A program made the position numbers and the translations under genes. Under the pieces are notes generated by a model. That model had not been told where the DNA came from. It did no database searches and was given only the letters and a program-made list of their open reading frames with translations. Below are positions 49,005 to 56,521 of a stretch of 64,000 bases of DNA, piece after piece. The stretch is from Rhizobium sp. CB3090 (GTDB lineage: Bacteria; Pseudomonadota; Alphaproteobacteria; Rhizobiales; Rhizobiaceae), in NCBI RefSeq assembly GCF_029714285.1, contig NZ_CP121662.1:1922001-1986000 (forward strand), written 5' to 3'. Positions within the stretch are counted from its first letter, which is position 1. The number at the start of each line of letters is the position of its first letter.

Positions 49005-49126
49005 GTCGCACACCCTCCGAGGTTTGCGGAGACAATCAGGAAATGCAGCAATATGAAAGACCTATCATCACTACAGTCTCGCAAATATCAGCGTCACGAC
49101 CCCATGGCCGGGTCTGCCAACAGCCC

Positions 49127-49186
49127 ACGTCATCAGACTGTAGCATTGCCGCGTTACACGCGCTGAACCTGACAAATCGGTGACAA
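49127..49186 (+). promoter_or_regulatory. Possible PHO boxes before btaA
   Basis: Two 11-bp-period pairs occur before btaA. ACGTCAT-N4-CTGTAGC (49127-49144) resembles the forward PHO box CTGTCAT-N4-CTGTCAT. CTGACAA-N4-GTGACAA (49169-49186) resembles it in reverse. Both are imperfect, and the second ends only 7 bases before the start codon. Confidence 0.3.
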
Positions 49187-49193
49187 GACTCAG

Positions 49194-50441
49194 ATGACGG
49201 AATTTGCCCCGGATGCCGGTCTCCACAAGAATCGGAAACTCAAGGACGCTCTGCTGCAACACAAGGCCCTGTCGAAGGCCGGCTTTTCCGAGCGTCTGTT
49301 CGGCATGTTGTTTTCCGGCCTCGTCTATCCGCAGATCTGGGAAGATCCGGATATCGACATGGAAGCAATGGAGCTTCAGCCGCACCACCGCCTCGTTACT
49401 ATCGGCTCCGGCGGCTGCAACATGCTCGCCTATCTTTCGCAGAACCCGGCTTCCATCGATGTCGTCGACCTCAATCGTCACCACATCGCGCTGAACAAGC
49501 TCAAGCTTGCCGCCTTCCGGCTGCTGCCCGGCCATGCCGATCTGGTGCGCTTCTTCGGAACGCCTGATGTCAGCGCCAATAGCCAGGCATACGACCAGTT
49601 AATCGCGCCGCGCCTGGATCCGGCAACTGCCGCCTACTGGGATGGCCGCGACATGTATGGCCGTCGCCGCGTCACCGTGTTCAATCGCAACATCTACAAG
49701 ACCGGCCTGCTCGGCCGCTTCATCGGAGCTGCCCATGTGCTGGCTCGCCTGCACGGCGTCCGCCTCGCCAAGATGACGGAAGCGCGCACAGTCCGCGAAC
49801 AGCGGCAGTTTTTTGACGACGAGATTGCGCCGATCTTCGACAAGCCGATGGTACGCTGGCTGCTTGGCCGCAAGAGCTCGCTTTTCGGCCTTGGCATTCC
49901 GCCGCAGCAATATGACGAACTTGCAAGCCTCGCCGGTGATGATTCCATATCGGGCGTCCTGAAGCATCGCCTGGAAAAGCTGGCGTGCCATTTCCCGATG
50001 CGCGAAAATTATTTCGCCTGGCAGGCCTTTGCCCGGCGCTATGCTGGACCGCATCAAGGTCCGCTGCCAACCTATCTTCGGCCGGAGCACTACGCCGCCA
50101 TTCGCGCCAATGCCGACCGCGTGGACGTGCATCACGCCAACTTCACCGAACTGCTGGCCTCCAAGCCCGCCGCTTCGCGTGACCGCTATATCCTGCTCGA
50201 TGCGCAGGATTGGATGACCGACGAGCAGCTCAACGATCTCTGGGCGGAAATTACCCGCACGGCCCGCGAAGGCGCCCGCGTCATTTTCCGCACCGCTGCC
50301 GAAAAGAGCATCATCGAAGGCCGCCTCTCTCCGGCAATTCGCGACCAGTGGGTCTACTTCGAGGAGCGCTCGCACGAGCTCAACGTCCGTGACCGCTCGG
50401 CGATCTACGGCGGCTTCCACATCTACGGGAAAAAAGCGTGA
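49194..50441 (+). CDS. btaA: BtaA: S-adenosylmethionine:diacylglycerol 3-amino-3-carboxypropyl transferase
   Basis: First enzyme of betaine-lipid synthesis: it moves the aminocarboxypropyl group of SAM to diacylglycerol, giving diacylglyceryl-homoserine. 415 residues (DUF3419 family). Family hallmarks: FSGLVYPQIWEDPDIDMEAM, the SAM-binding TIGSGGCNMLAYL, VDVHHANFTELL and LLDAQDWMTDEQLNDLWAEI. Membrane-associated by analogy. The stop overlaps the btaB GTG start. In Sinorhizobium the pathway is induced by phosphate starvation through PhoB. Confidence 0.95.
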   Translation: MTEFAPDAGLHKNRKLKDALLQHKALSKAGFSERLFGMLFSGLVYPQIWEDPDIDMEAMELQPHHRLVTIGSGGCNMLAYLSQNPASIDVVDLNRHHIALNKLKLAAFRLLPGHADLVRFFGTPDVSANSQAYDQLIAPRLDPATAAYWDGRDMYGRRRVTVFNRNIYKTGLLGRFIGAAHVLARLHGVRLAKMTEARTVREQRQFFDDEIAPIFDKPMVRWLLGRKSSLFGLGIPPQQYDELASLAGDDSISGVLKHRLEKLACHFPMRENYFAWQAFARRYAGPHQGPLPTYLRPEHYAAIRANADRVDVHHANFTELLASKPAASRDRYILLDAQDWMTDEQLNDLWAEITRTAREGARVIFRTAAEKSIIEGRLSPAIRDQWVYFEERSHELNVRDRSAIYGGFHIYGKKA

Positions 50442-51112
50442 GCCAGGCGGATACGGGTCTCCAGACAAGCTCGAAGAACCATGCCGGACTGATGGACGGC
50501 ATGTATCGCTACCAGCGGCACATCTATGACCTGACCCGCAAATATTACCTCTTTGGCCGCGACCGCACCATTGCGCACCTCAACGTGCCTATCGGCGGCT
50601 CGCTGCTGGAAGTGGGCTGCGGCACCGGCCGCAATATGCTGCTGGCCCATCGCCGCTTTCCATCGGCCAGGCTCTACGGCCTGGACATCTCCCAGGAGAT
50701 GCTGATCTCGGCACGCAACAATTTTCGCAGCCTGAAACAGGTGCCGGACTTTCGCGTCTCTGACGCCACCGCCTTCTCGGCTGCCGATTTCGGTGCCGAC
50801 GGCTTCGACCGTGTAATGATTTCCTACGCGCTGTCGATGATCCCTGACTGGAAGGCCGCGATCGATGCCTCACTGGATGCAGTTATTCCCGGCGGCGAAC
50901 TGCATGTCGTCGATTTCGGCCAGCAAGAGCGCCTGCCCGGTTGGTTCCGCACCATGCTGAAGGGCTGGCTGAAAAAGTTCCACGTCACGCCGCGAGCCGA
51001 CCTCCGGACTGTATTGGAAGAGCGAGCCCAGGCGCGTGGCGCGAAGCTGGTATTCGAAGAAATCGGGCGCGGTTACGCCTGGAGAGCCGTCGTCATCAAG
51101 CCGAGTGCCTAG
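50438..51112 (+). CDS. btaB: BtaB: SAM-dependent N-methyltransferase for betaine lipid
   Basis: Trimethylates diacylglyceryl-homoserine to DGTS, the phosphorus-free membrane lipid. 224 residues, GTG start at 50438 overlapping btaA by 4 bases (GTGA), so translation is coupled. SAM motif LLEVGCGTGRNMLLAHRRFP near 50, GLDISQEMLISAR, and FDRVMISYALSMIPDWKAAI follow. The combination with btaA makes the assignment firm. Confidence 0.94.
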   Translation: MSQADTGLQTSSKNHAGLMDGMYRYQRHIYDLTRKYYLFGRDRTIAHLNVPIGGSLLEVGCGTGRNMLLAHRRFPSARLYGLDISQEMLISARNNFRSLKQVPDFRVSDATAFSAADFGADGFDRVMISYALSMIPDWKAAIDASLDAVIPGGELHVVDFGQQERLPGWFRTMLKGWLKKFHVTPRADLRTVLEERAQARGAKLVFEEIGRGYAWRAVVIKPSA

Positions 51113-51330
51113 CTCAAAAGGCGTAATTAGGTATGAAATCCACTTACACGGCACTCCAAGTATAAGAATTTACTTGAAGATAACGCATTTTTTACGTTGA
51201 TATGGTTAAAAAGTGGCAAGGCCGGCTGACAACAGCTTGGTCCTTTGCCTCTTTTGGATTTTCGGGGACCACACATCACGGAAGCCAAGCCTTGGGGCAG
51301 CAAGATTACTCGCGCCATAACGGGATATCC

Positions 51331-52122
51331 ATGCGCAGGCTTCTGTCATGCTTACTGCCGCTCGCCCTTCTCCTGAATAGCTGCACCATGGGTTATGACA
51401 GCTTTCAAACCGCGTCGATACCGAAGACGCGTTTCAAGGATACGAAGCCGCAGGACTTCGGCCGCGATCATCCGGAGCGCCACCCCGTCCATGGCATCGA
51501 CGTCTCGAAATGGCAGGGCGACATCGACTGGCAGTCGGTGAAGGGCTCAGGCATCGCCTTCGTCTTCATCAAAGCGACCGAAGGCAAGGATAGAGTTGAT
51601 GACCGTTTCAACGAATATTGGCGGGAAGCCAATACGGCCGGTATTCCCTACGCACCCTATCACTTCTACTATTTCTGCTCGACAGCCGACGACCAGGCCG
51701 ACTGGTTCATTCGCAATGTGCCGAAGAGTGCTATGATGCTGCCGCCGGTGCTCGACGTCGAATGGAACGCCGAATCCAAGACCTGCCGCACACGCCCCGA
51801 TCCGCAGACCGTGCGCACCGAGATCAAGCGCTTCATGGACCGCCTGGAAGCTTATTATGGCAAGCGCCCGATCATCTATACGTCGGTCGACTTCCACCGC
51901 GACAATCTCGCAGGCTACTTCAAGGATTATCACTTCTGGGTCCGCTCGGTCGCCAAGCATCCGACGGTGACCTATGCCGACCGACCCTGGGCATTTTGGC
52001 AATACACCTCGACGGGTCTGATCCCGGGCATCAAGGGCCCGACGGACATTAATGTTTTTGCCGGTTCCGAACAGAATTGGCACAACTGGGTGGCGGCAGT
52101 AGAGAAGGAAGGAAATTCTTGA
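51331..52122 (+). CDS. Glycoside hydrolase family 25 lysozyme, lipoprotein
   Basis: Muramidase that cuts between MurNAc and GlcNAc. 263 residues from ATG 51331, giving a signal peptide with lipobox-like LNSC at about 17-20. GH25 domain: HGIDVSKWQGDIDWQSVKGSG (catalytic Asp), AFVFIKATEGKDRVD, PYHFYYFCST and PVLDVEWNAES with the second acidic pair (DVE). WAFWQYTSTGLIPGIKG closes the barrel. The 43-codon upstream extension from 51202 is not family-like. It precedes the MltB-type gene by about 80 bases. Confidence 0.9.
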   Translation: MRRLLSCLLPLALLLNSCTMGYDSFQTASIPKTRFKDTKPQDFGRDHPERHPVHGIDVSKWQGDIDWQSVKGSGIAFVFIKATEGKDRVDDRFNEYWREANTAGIPYAPYHFYYFCSTADDQADWFIRNVPKSAMMLPPVLDVEWNAESKTCRTRPDPQTVRTEIKRFMDRLEAYYGKRPIIYTSVDFHRDNLAGYFKDYHFWVRSVAKHPTVTYADRPWAFWQYTSTGLIPGIKGPTDINVFAGSEQNWHNWVAAVEKEGNS

Positions 52123-52201
52123 GACTGCCTGAACTTCTCTCTTGCTTCTGTCACAATCTTCTGTGAAAGCGACCCTATTCTATCAGAAAAGAGGATCGCC
52201 T

Positions 52202-53446
52202 ATGGACCCCTATACCATTCGACGCAGCGCATTCGCGTTGATCTTCGCTTCAGCCATGGCGAGTGTGGCAATGGCGCAGAACGCGACTCCAGCCGCGGCG
52301 CCGAATGCAGGTGGAACCAGCGCCACGCAGGCGCCTTGCGGCGGGGACCTCTCGTCCTTTCTAGCCGGCGTCAAAGCTGAGGCTATTGCCGCCGGTGCCG
52401 ATGCTGCGGCCGCGGACAAGACGCTCGCCGGGGCGCAGATCGACCCCAAGGTCCTCTCCATGGACCGCGGCCAGGGCGTTTTCCGCCAGACCTTCCTCGA
52501 GTTCTCGCAGCGCACCGTCAGCCAGGCCCGCCTCGACATCGGCCGCCAGAAGATCAAGCAATATGCCGATGTCTTCGCCAAGGCCGAACAGGACTACGGC
52601 GTGCCACCCGGCGTCATCACCGCCTATTGGGCAATGGAGACCGATTTCGGCGCCGTCCAGGGCAATTTCAACACCCGCAACGCGCTTGTCACTCTCTCGC
52701 ACGACTGCCGGCGCCCCGAGTTTTTCCGCCCGCGCCTGATCTCATACATCGAGATGGTGCAGCACGGTGACGCCGACCCGGAAACTACGACAGGTGCTTG
52801 GGCTGGCGAAATCGGCCAGACGCAGATGCTGCCGCCCTCGATCATTGCTTTCGGTGTCGATGGCGATGGCGACGGCCACGTCAATTTGAAGACAAGCGCA
52901 CCCGATGTCATTCTCACGACGGCGCGATACATCCAAAGTCTGGGCTTCCAGCGAGGCCAGCCCTGGCTGCAGGAGGTCACGGTGCCGGATAATCTTCCTT
53001 GGGAAAAATCCGGCCTTGGCGGTCCGCTAACGGCCGCCGACTGGTTCCAGCTCGGCGTCAAGCCGCGCGACGGCAACACAAGCTTCGGTTCGCTGCCGGC
53101 TGCGCTCATTCTGCCGCAGGGTCGTAAAGGCCCGGCATTCCTGACCTATCCGAACTACAATGCCTATCTCCAATGGAATCAGTCGTTTATCTACACGACG
53201 TCTGCAGCCTATTTCGCCACCCGCTTCGCCGGCGCTCCGACCTATAACAAGGGCACGCCGGAAGCTGGCTTGAGCGATGTCGATATGAAGGCGCTTCAGA
53301 CCAAGCTCACGGCACGCGGCTACGATGTCGGCAAGATCGATGGCATTCTCGGCTCGGGCACGCGCGTCGCCGTCCAAAAGGAACAGTTTCGCCTCGGCCT
53401 TCCTGCCGATGGTTGGGCGACACAATCACTGCTGAACGCGCTTTGA
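52202..53446 (+). CDS. Lytic murein transglycosylase, MltB family with PG-binding domain
   Basis: 414 residues with an N-terminal signal peptide (about 1-25, cleavage near AMA-QN). The transglycosylase domain (about 45-330) has the catalytic Glu146 in VITAYWAMETDFGAVQG, then RNALVTLSHDC and AWAGEIGQTQMLPPSI. A C-terminal peptidoglycan-binding repeat spans about 345-414 (VDMKALQTKLTARGYDVGKIDG). AAAAGAGGA precedes ATG 52202. The terminator after the stop was hit by the IS element. Confidence 0.94.
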   Translation: MDPYTIRRSAFALIFASAMASVAMAQNATPAAAPNAGGTSATQAPCGGDLSSFLAGVKAEAIAAGADAAAADKTLAGAQIDPKVLSMDRGQGVFRQTFLEFSQRTVSQARLDIGRQKIKQYADVFAKAEQDYGVPPGVITAYWAMETDFGAVQGNFNTRNALVTLSHDCRRPEFFRPRLISYIEMVQHGDADPETTTGAWAGEIGQTQMLPPSIIAFGVDGDGDGHVNLKTSAPDVILTTARYIQSLGFQRGQPWLQEVTVPDNLPWEKSGLGGPLTAADWFQLGVKPRDGNTSFGSLPAALILPQGRKGPAFLTYPNYNAYLQWNQSFIYTTSAAYFATRFAGAPTYNKGTPEAGLSDVDMKALQTKLTARGYDVGKIDGILGSGTRVAVQKEQFRLGLPADGWATQSLLNAL

Positions 53447-53467
53447 GCGCTACTGCCCTGGTATAGA

Positions 53468-53487
53468 AAGGCGGCTTTGGCCGCCTT
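53468..53487 (+). terminator. Terminator stem of the MltB gene, split by the IS (left copy)
   Basis: AAGGCGGCTTTGGCCGCCTT is a perfect 8-bp stem with a TTTG loop, 21 bases after the stop codon. The uridine tract that followed it was displaced: only TT remains before the IS end. An identical copy lies at 55018-55037, there followed by TTTT. Confidence 0.85.
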
Positions 53488-53505
53488 CAGACTGCTGACA
53501 AACCC
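53488..53505. repeat. IS terminal inverted repeat, left
   Basis: CAGACTGCTGACAAACCC; identical in inverted orientation to 55000-55017. The end of the IS is placed at the point where the duplicated flank stops. Confidence 0.9.
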
Positions 53506-53530
53506 GTCGATATTTTCGGCGGGTTTTATT
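53500..53530 (+). terminator. IS-borne terminator, left end, facing inward
   Basis: AAACCCG and CGGGTTT form a stem over a 13-base loop, followed by TATTTT on the plus strand. It would stop transcripts arriving from the MltB gene before they enter the element, antisense to the transposase. Confidence 0.6.
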
Positions 53531-53593
53531 TTATGACCATGGGTTGTTTTAAGTTGGGCTGTGCGGCGAGGGGAAGTTGGCGGCCTCTGGCCC

Positions 53594-54979
53594 TCACGCC
53601 AGGCTCGGTTTGGGTGCTTTGGTGAGCGCCATGGCGATCTTCTTGATGTTCTGCGCTGCTGCCGCCAGCAGGCACTGGCAGGCGACGCGGGTGAGACTTC
53701 GGAAGCGGGCATAGCGGTGCCCGTGCAGTTGCTTGGCATCGGCAAAGGAGCGTTCGACCGTCTCCTTGCGGCGCTTGTAGATAGCCCTTCCCCAGGGGGT
53801 GAGACGGTGGGCATCGGTGCGTTCACGAGCATCTTGCCAGACATGGCGGGTGATGGAGCGGACCGCTTTGGCGTTGGATGTGCAGGAGGCCAGCAGCGGA
53901 CAGGTTTGGCAGATGGCCGGATCGGATGTGTAGTGCTTGTAGCCGTTGCGGTCGGTGGTGGCATAGGTCAAGAGCTGACCCTCGGGGCAGCGATAACCAT
54001 CGGCTTGCATGTCATGGACGAACTTCGACTTGCGCATCATGCCGGCCTTGGGCGGCGTCGGATTGCGATAGCCGGTGACGCCGAGGATCTGCCGGTCTTC
54101 CAGCCCCTTGGCGATACCGGCCGTGGCATAGCCGGCATCCAGTCCGACGGCACCGACGTCGAAGCCGAAGCGGCGGCGCTGCCGGTCCAGCCGATCGAGA
54201 TAGACGATCGAGTCATGCACGTTGGCCGGTGTGACATGGGTGTCGGTGATGATGGCAAGCTTGCCGTCCACCGTGCGGTGGTCGAGATAGAAGAAGCCCT
54301 TGGGCTTGCCGTCGCGCACCATATAGCCCGCCTCCGGATCGGTGCGGCTGACCTTGGTCTCCTTGACCTGCGGCTCGCGCTCCTTCTCCTTCAACGGCTT
54401 CTGGCCGTGCACGACACGCTCGGCCTCAATGGCCCGGTCGAGATCGGCCCAATAGTCGGCACGCGACTTTTCGATCATGGCAAGATCGTATTTGCCCTTG
54501 TTGGCATTGGCCTTCAGATGCGTCGAGTCGGTATAAAGCACCGTGCCGTCGACCAGCTTGTGGGCGATCGCCTGTTCGACGATATGATCGAAGATATCCT
54601 GGGCTACGCAGGGATCGTTGAAGCGCCGGCGGCGGTTCTGCGACAAGGTCGAGGCGTCGAACACTCCGTCCGTCAGCCTCAGCCGCAGGAACCAGCGATA
54701 GGCGACGTTGACCTCGATCTCGCGCACCAACTGACGCTCCGAGCGGATGCCGAACAGATAGCCGATAAACAGCGCCTTGAACATCAAGGTCGGATCGAGC
54801 GCCGGCCGGCCGTTGTCGGCGCAGTAAAGTCCGGCAACACGATCATGGATGAAGGAAAAATCGATCACCTGATCGATCTTGCGAAGCAGGTGATCCTTCG
54901 GCACAAGGCTATCGAGCGTCACCATCTCGATCGCCGTCTGTTCGGCAGCGGGTTTCTTCAACATATCCCAATGAATCAC
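53594..54979 (-). CDS. IS1182-family transposase
   Basis: DDE transposase of 461 residues. The N-terminal half has the DNA-binding region (VPKDHLLRKIDQVIDFSFI, GRPALDPTLMFKALFIGYLFG, SERQLVREIEVNVAYRWFL). The DDE catalytic residues are visible as LYTDSTHLKANANK, AVGLDAGYATAGIAKG and KRRKETVERSFADAKQLHGH. A zinc-finger-like CxxC cluster (CQTCPLLASC) lies in between. Start at GTG 54979 with a GGGGG run as ribosome site; the ATG at 54964 is an alternative. Intact, so probably active. Confidence 0.93.
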   Translation of the reverse strand: MIHWDMLKKPAAEQTAIEMVTLDSLVPKDHLLRKIDQVIDFSFIHDRVAGLYCADNGRPALDPTLMFKALFIGYLFGIRSERQLVREIEVNVAYRWFLRLRLTDGVFDASTLSQNRRRRFNDPCVAQDIFDHIVEQAIAHKLVDGTVLYTDSTHLKANANKGKYDLAMIEKSRADYWADLDRAIEAERVVHGQKPLKEKEREPQVKETKVSRTDPEAGYMVRDGKPKGFFYLDHRTVDGKLAIITDTHVTPANVHDSIVYLDRLDRQRRRFGFDVGAVGLDAGYATAGIAKGLEDRQILGVTGYRNPTPPKAGMMRKSKFVHDMQADGYRCPEGQLLTYATTDRNGYKHYTSDPAICQTCPLLASCTSNAKAVRSITRHVWQDARERTDAHRLTPWGRAIYKRRKETVERSFADAKQLHGHRYARFRSLTRVACQCLLAAAAQNIKKIAMALTKAPKPSLA

Positions 54980-55006
54980 AAAACCCCCAGCATCGCCAGG
55001 GGTTTG
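54978..55006 (-). terminator. IS-borne terminator, right end, facing inward
   Basis: On the minus strand CAAACCCC and GGGGTTTTG pair around the loop TGGCGATGCT, with TTTT on the far side. It would stop transcription entering from outside toward the transposase; its 3' arm also contains the transposase ribosome site. Confidence 0.5.
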
Positions 55007-55017
55007 TCAGCAGTCTG
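55000..55017. repeat. IS terminal inverted repeat, right
   Basis: GGGTTTGTCAGCAGTCTG, the exact complement of the left repeat at 53488-53505. Confidence 0.9.
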
Positions 55018-55040
55018 AAGGCGGCTTTGGCCGCCTTTTT
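55018..55040 (+). terminator. Duplicated terminator copy to the right of the IS
   Basis: The 20-bp stem AAGGCGGCTTTGGCCGCCTT recurs, here with the original T tract (TTTTTTCG). This was the functional terminator of the MltB gene before insertion. It no longer follows a host plus-strand gene. Confidence 0.85.
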
Positions 55041-55163
55041 TCGTTTTCGGAACCCGGCAACTATCCGGTGATATCCCGGCATGCGATCAAGGCTCAGCAA
55101 GAAACGGGTGGAAAACGCCTCTCCTTTCGCCAAGATAACCCCCAAAATGGCGAGGCGCATCCG

Positions 55164-56090
55164 ATGAATACCACCAATCGCATGAATGCACTCACCTGGA
55201 GCCTGCTGCTGGCGCTGGGCTTGATCTGGGGCGGCTCTTTCTTCTTTGCGCGCATCGCTGTTCATTATGTGCCACCATTTACGCTGGTCTTCCTCCGCCT
55301 GTCGCTGGCGGCAGTAGCGCTGCATATCTACATCGCCGGTCGCTTCCGGATCTATGATTTGCTGAGAGCGCATTGGCGGCAGTTCCTGTTGCTGGGTCTG
55401 ATCAACAACGCCGTGCCTCACACATTGATCTTCATCGGCCAAACCCAGATGGGTGCCGGGCTTGCCTCCATTCTGAACGCAACGACGCCGATCTGGACGG
55501 TCTTGATCGGCAACCACTTCACCACCGACGAACGGCTGACATCCGCCAAACTCGCCGGCTGCCTGACGGGACTCCTGGGCACGATCGTGCTGCTCGGTCC
55601 AAGCGTGACTGATAGAGCCGAGGTCCCTCTCTGGGCGCTGCTGCTGCCGATCCTTGCAGCAGTCTCCTACGGCTTCGCCGCGATCTACGCCAAACGGTTC
55701 AAAGGCGTAGCGCCGCCTATTATTGCAGCAGGCCAATTGACCTGCTCCGCGGCCCTCATACTGCCGGTGGCCCTTTTGCTTGATCAACCCTGGACGCTAG
55801 CCACGCCGCCGGTCACTGCCCTCGCCGCCATTCTCGGCATGGCACTGTTGTCGACCGCCTTTGCCTATATCCTCTATTTCCGCGTCATGGCACTCGCCGG
55901 CGCCACCAACGCCTCGCTGGTCACCCTGCTCGTGCCGCCAAGCGCCATCCTGCTCGGCTTTCTCTTCCTTGGTGAGCGACTGGGATTTACGGAAATCGCC
56001 GGCATGCTGCTGATCGGCGCGGGCCTACTCATTCTCGACGGGCGGCTTTACGCACGCATGCGACCGAACGCGGGAACGAGTGGCCCATAA
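55164..56090 (+). CDS. EamA/DMT superfamily transporter
   Basis: Inner-membrane transporter of 308 residues, ten membrane segments in two EamA repeats. First repeat: LTWSLLLALGLIWGGSFFFARIAV and FTLVFLRLSLAAVALHIYI; second repeat: WALLLPILAAVSYGFAAIYAKRF and MALLSTAFAYILYFRVMALAGATNASLVTLLVPPSAILLGFLFLGE, the classical repeat ending. The substrate is unknown. ATG 55164 follows CGAGGCG; the frame extends back to 55068 without features. Confidence 0.9.
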   Translation: MNTTNRMNALTWSLLLALGLIWGGSFFFARIAVHYVPPFTLVFLRLSLAAVALHIYIAGRFRIYDLLRAHWRQFLLLGLINNAVPHTLIFIGQTQMGAGLASILNATTPIWTVLIGNHFTTDERLTSAKLAGCLTGLLGTIVLLGPSVTDRAEVPLWALLLPILAAVSYGFAAIYAKRFKGVAPPIIAAGQLTCSAALILPVALLLDQPWTLATPPVTALAAILGMALLSTAFAYILYFRVMALAGATNASLVTLLVPPSAILLGFLFLGERLGFTEIAGMLLIGAGLLILDGRLYARMRPNAGTSGP

Positions 56091-56145
56091 CGACCTGCTT
56101 CTTGGTTCGGCAAAGGACATCCGCCTTAACTTATTCACAGCTAAA

Positions 56146-56160
56146 TTAACGATGCATTAA
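56146..56160 (+). promoter_or_regulatory. CtrA-type box upstream of the 25-residue peptide gene
   Basis: TTAA-CGATGCA-TTAA is an exact match to TTAA-N7-TTAA, about 167 bases before the peptide start. A second TTAA pair with 4-base spacing (TTAACGAATTAA) follows near 56190. Confidence 0.45.
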
Positions 56161-56326
56161 ATTTCGTGAACGTCGCATGGTTACAGTTTAACGAATTAAA
56201 ACAAATCGTTACCGCGAGACAACGATTCAAAACCTCCGCATCCTACCGCGTCGCAGCAACGAATTTGCTTTCCAAGCGACACATTTCTGACATAGGTTCT
56301 AACGGTTGACTAAGGAGGAGGAAGAC

Positions 56327-56404
56327 ATGGGATTGACGCGATCCATCAACGTCCTAGTGGTCAGTGCAGCATTCCTTTTCGTTGTGACGATGCTTTTCAT
56401 CTGA
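56327..56404 (+). CDS. Small membrane peptide, 25 residues, unknown function
   Basis: ATG 56327 is preceded by AAGGAGGAGGAAGAC, one of the strongest ribosome sites in the window. The 25-codon ORF begins MGLTRSINVLVV and ends in FVVTMLFI: a positively charged start (Arg5) and about 18 hydrophobic residues, a single transmembrane segment. TGA is at 56402. A bidirectional terminator follows at 56466. The ribosome site, composition and terminator support a real gene; I do not know its family or function. Confidence 0.62.
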   Translation: MGLTRSINVLVVSAAFLFVVTMLFI

Positions 56405-56465
56405 CGAAATAGCGAACAGTGCAGAAACCGAACTCCTGAAAGCTAACAAAACGCCTATTCCATTT

Positions 56466-56499
56466 AAAAAGCGCATGCCGGAATCGACATGCGCTTTTT
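56466..56499. terminator. Bidirectional terminator between small peptide gene and metF
   Basis: AAAAAGCGCATG and CATGCGCTTTTT pair perfectly over 12 bp with a 10-base loop. T tracts occur on both strands, so it serves both convergent genes. Confidence 0.88.
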
Positions 56500-56521
56500 C
56501 ATGCTCACATCTCGCATCCCG

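Larger units (their letters stand above)
53488..55017 (-). mobile_element. Complete insertion sequence, IS1182 family, 1530 bp
   Basis: The element is bounded by perfect 18-bp terminal inverted repeats, CAGACTGCTGACAAACCC at 53488-53505 and its complement at 55000-55017. It encodes one intact transposase. The 20-bp sequence AAGGCGGCTTTGGCCGCCTT flanks it directly on both sides (53468-53487 and 55018-55037), which is the duplicated target, a terminator hairpin. Family from the transposase type (IS1182, with DDE residues). The intact ORF, perfect repeats and perfect duplication indicate a recent insertion. Confidence 0.92.

Noticed and set aside
53468..55037. Composite transposon or genomic island
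   Set aside because: Only one IS copy was found, it carries no cargo gene, and its flanks join cleanly when it is removed.
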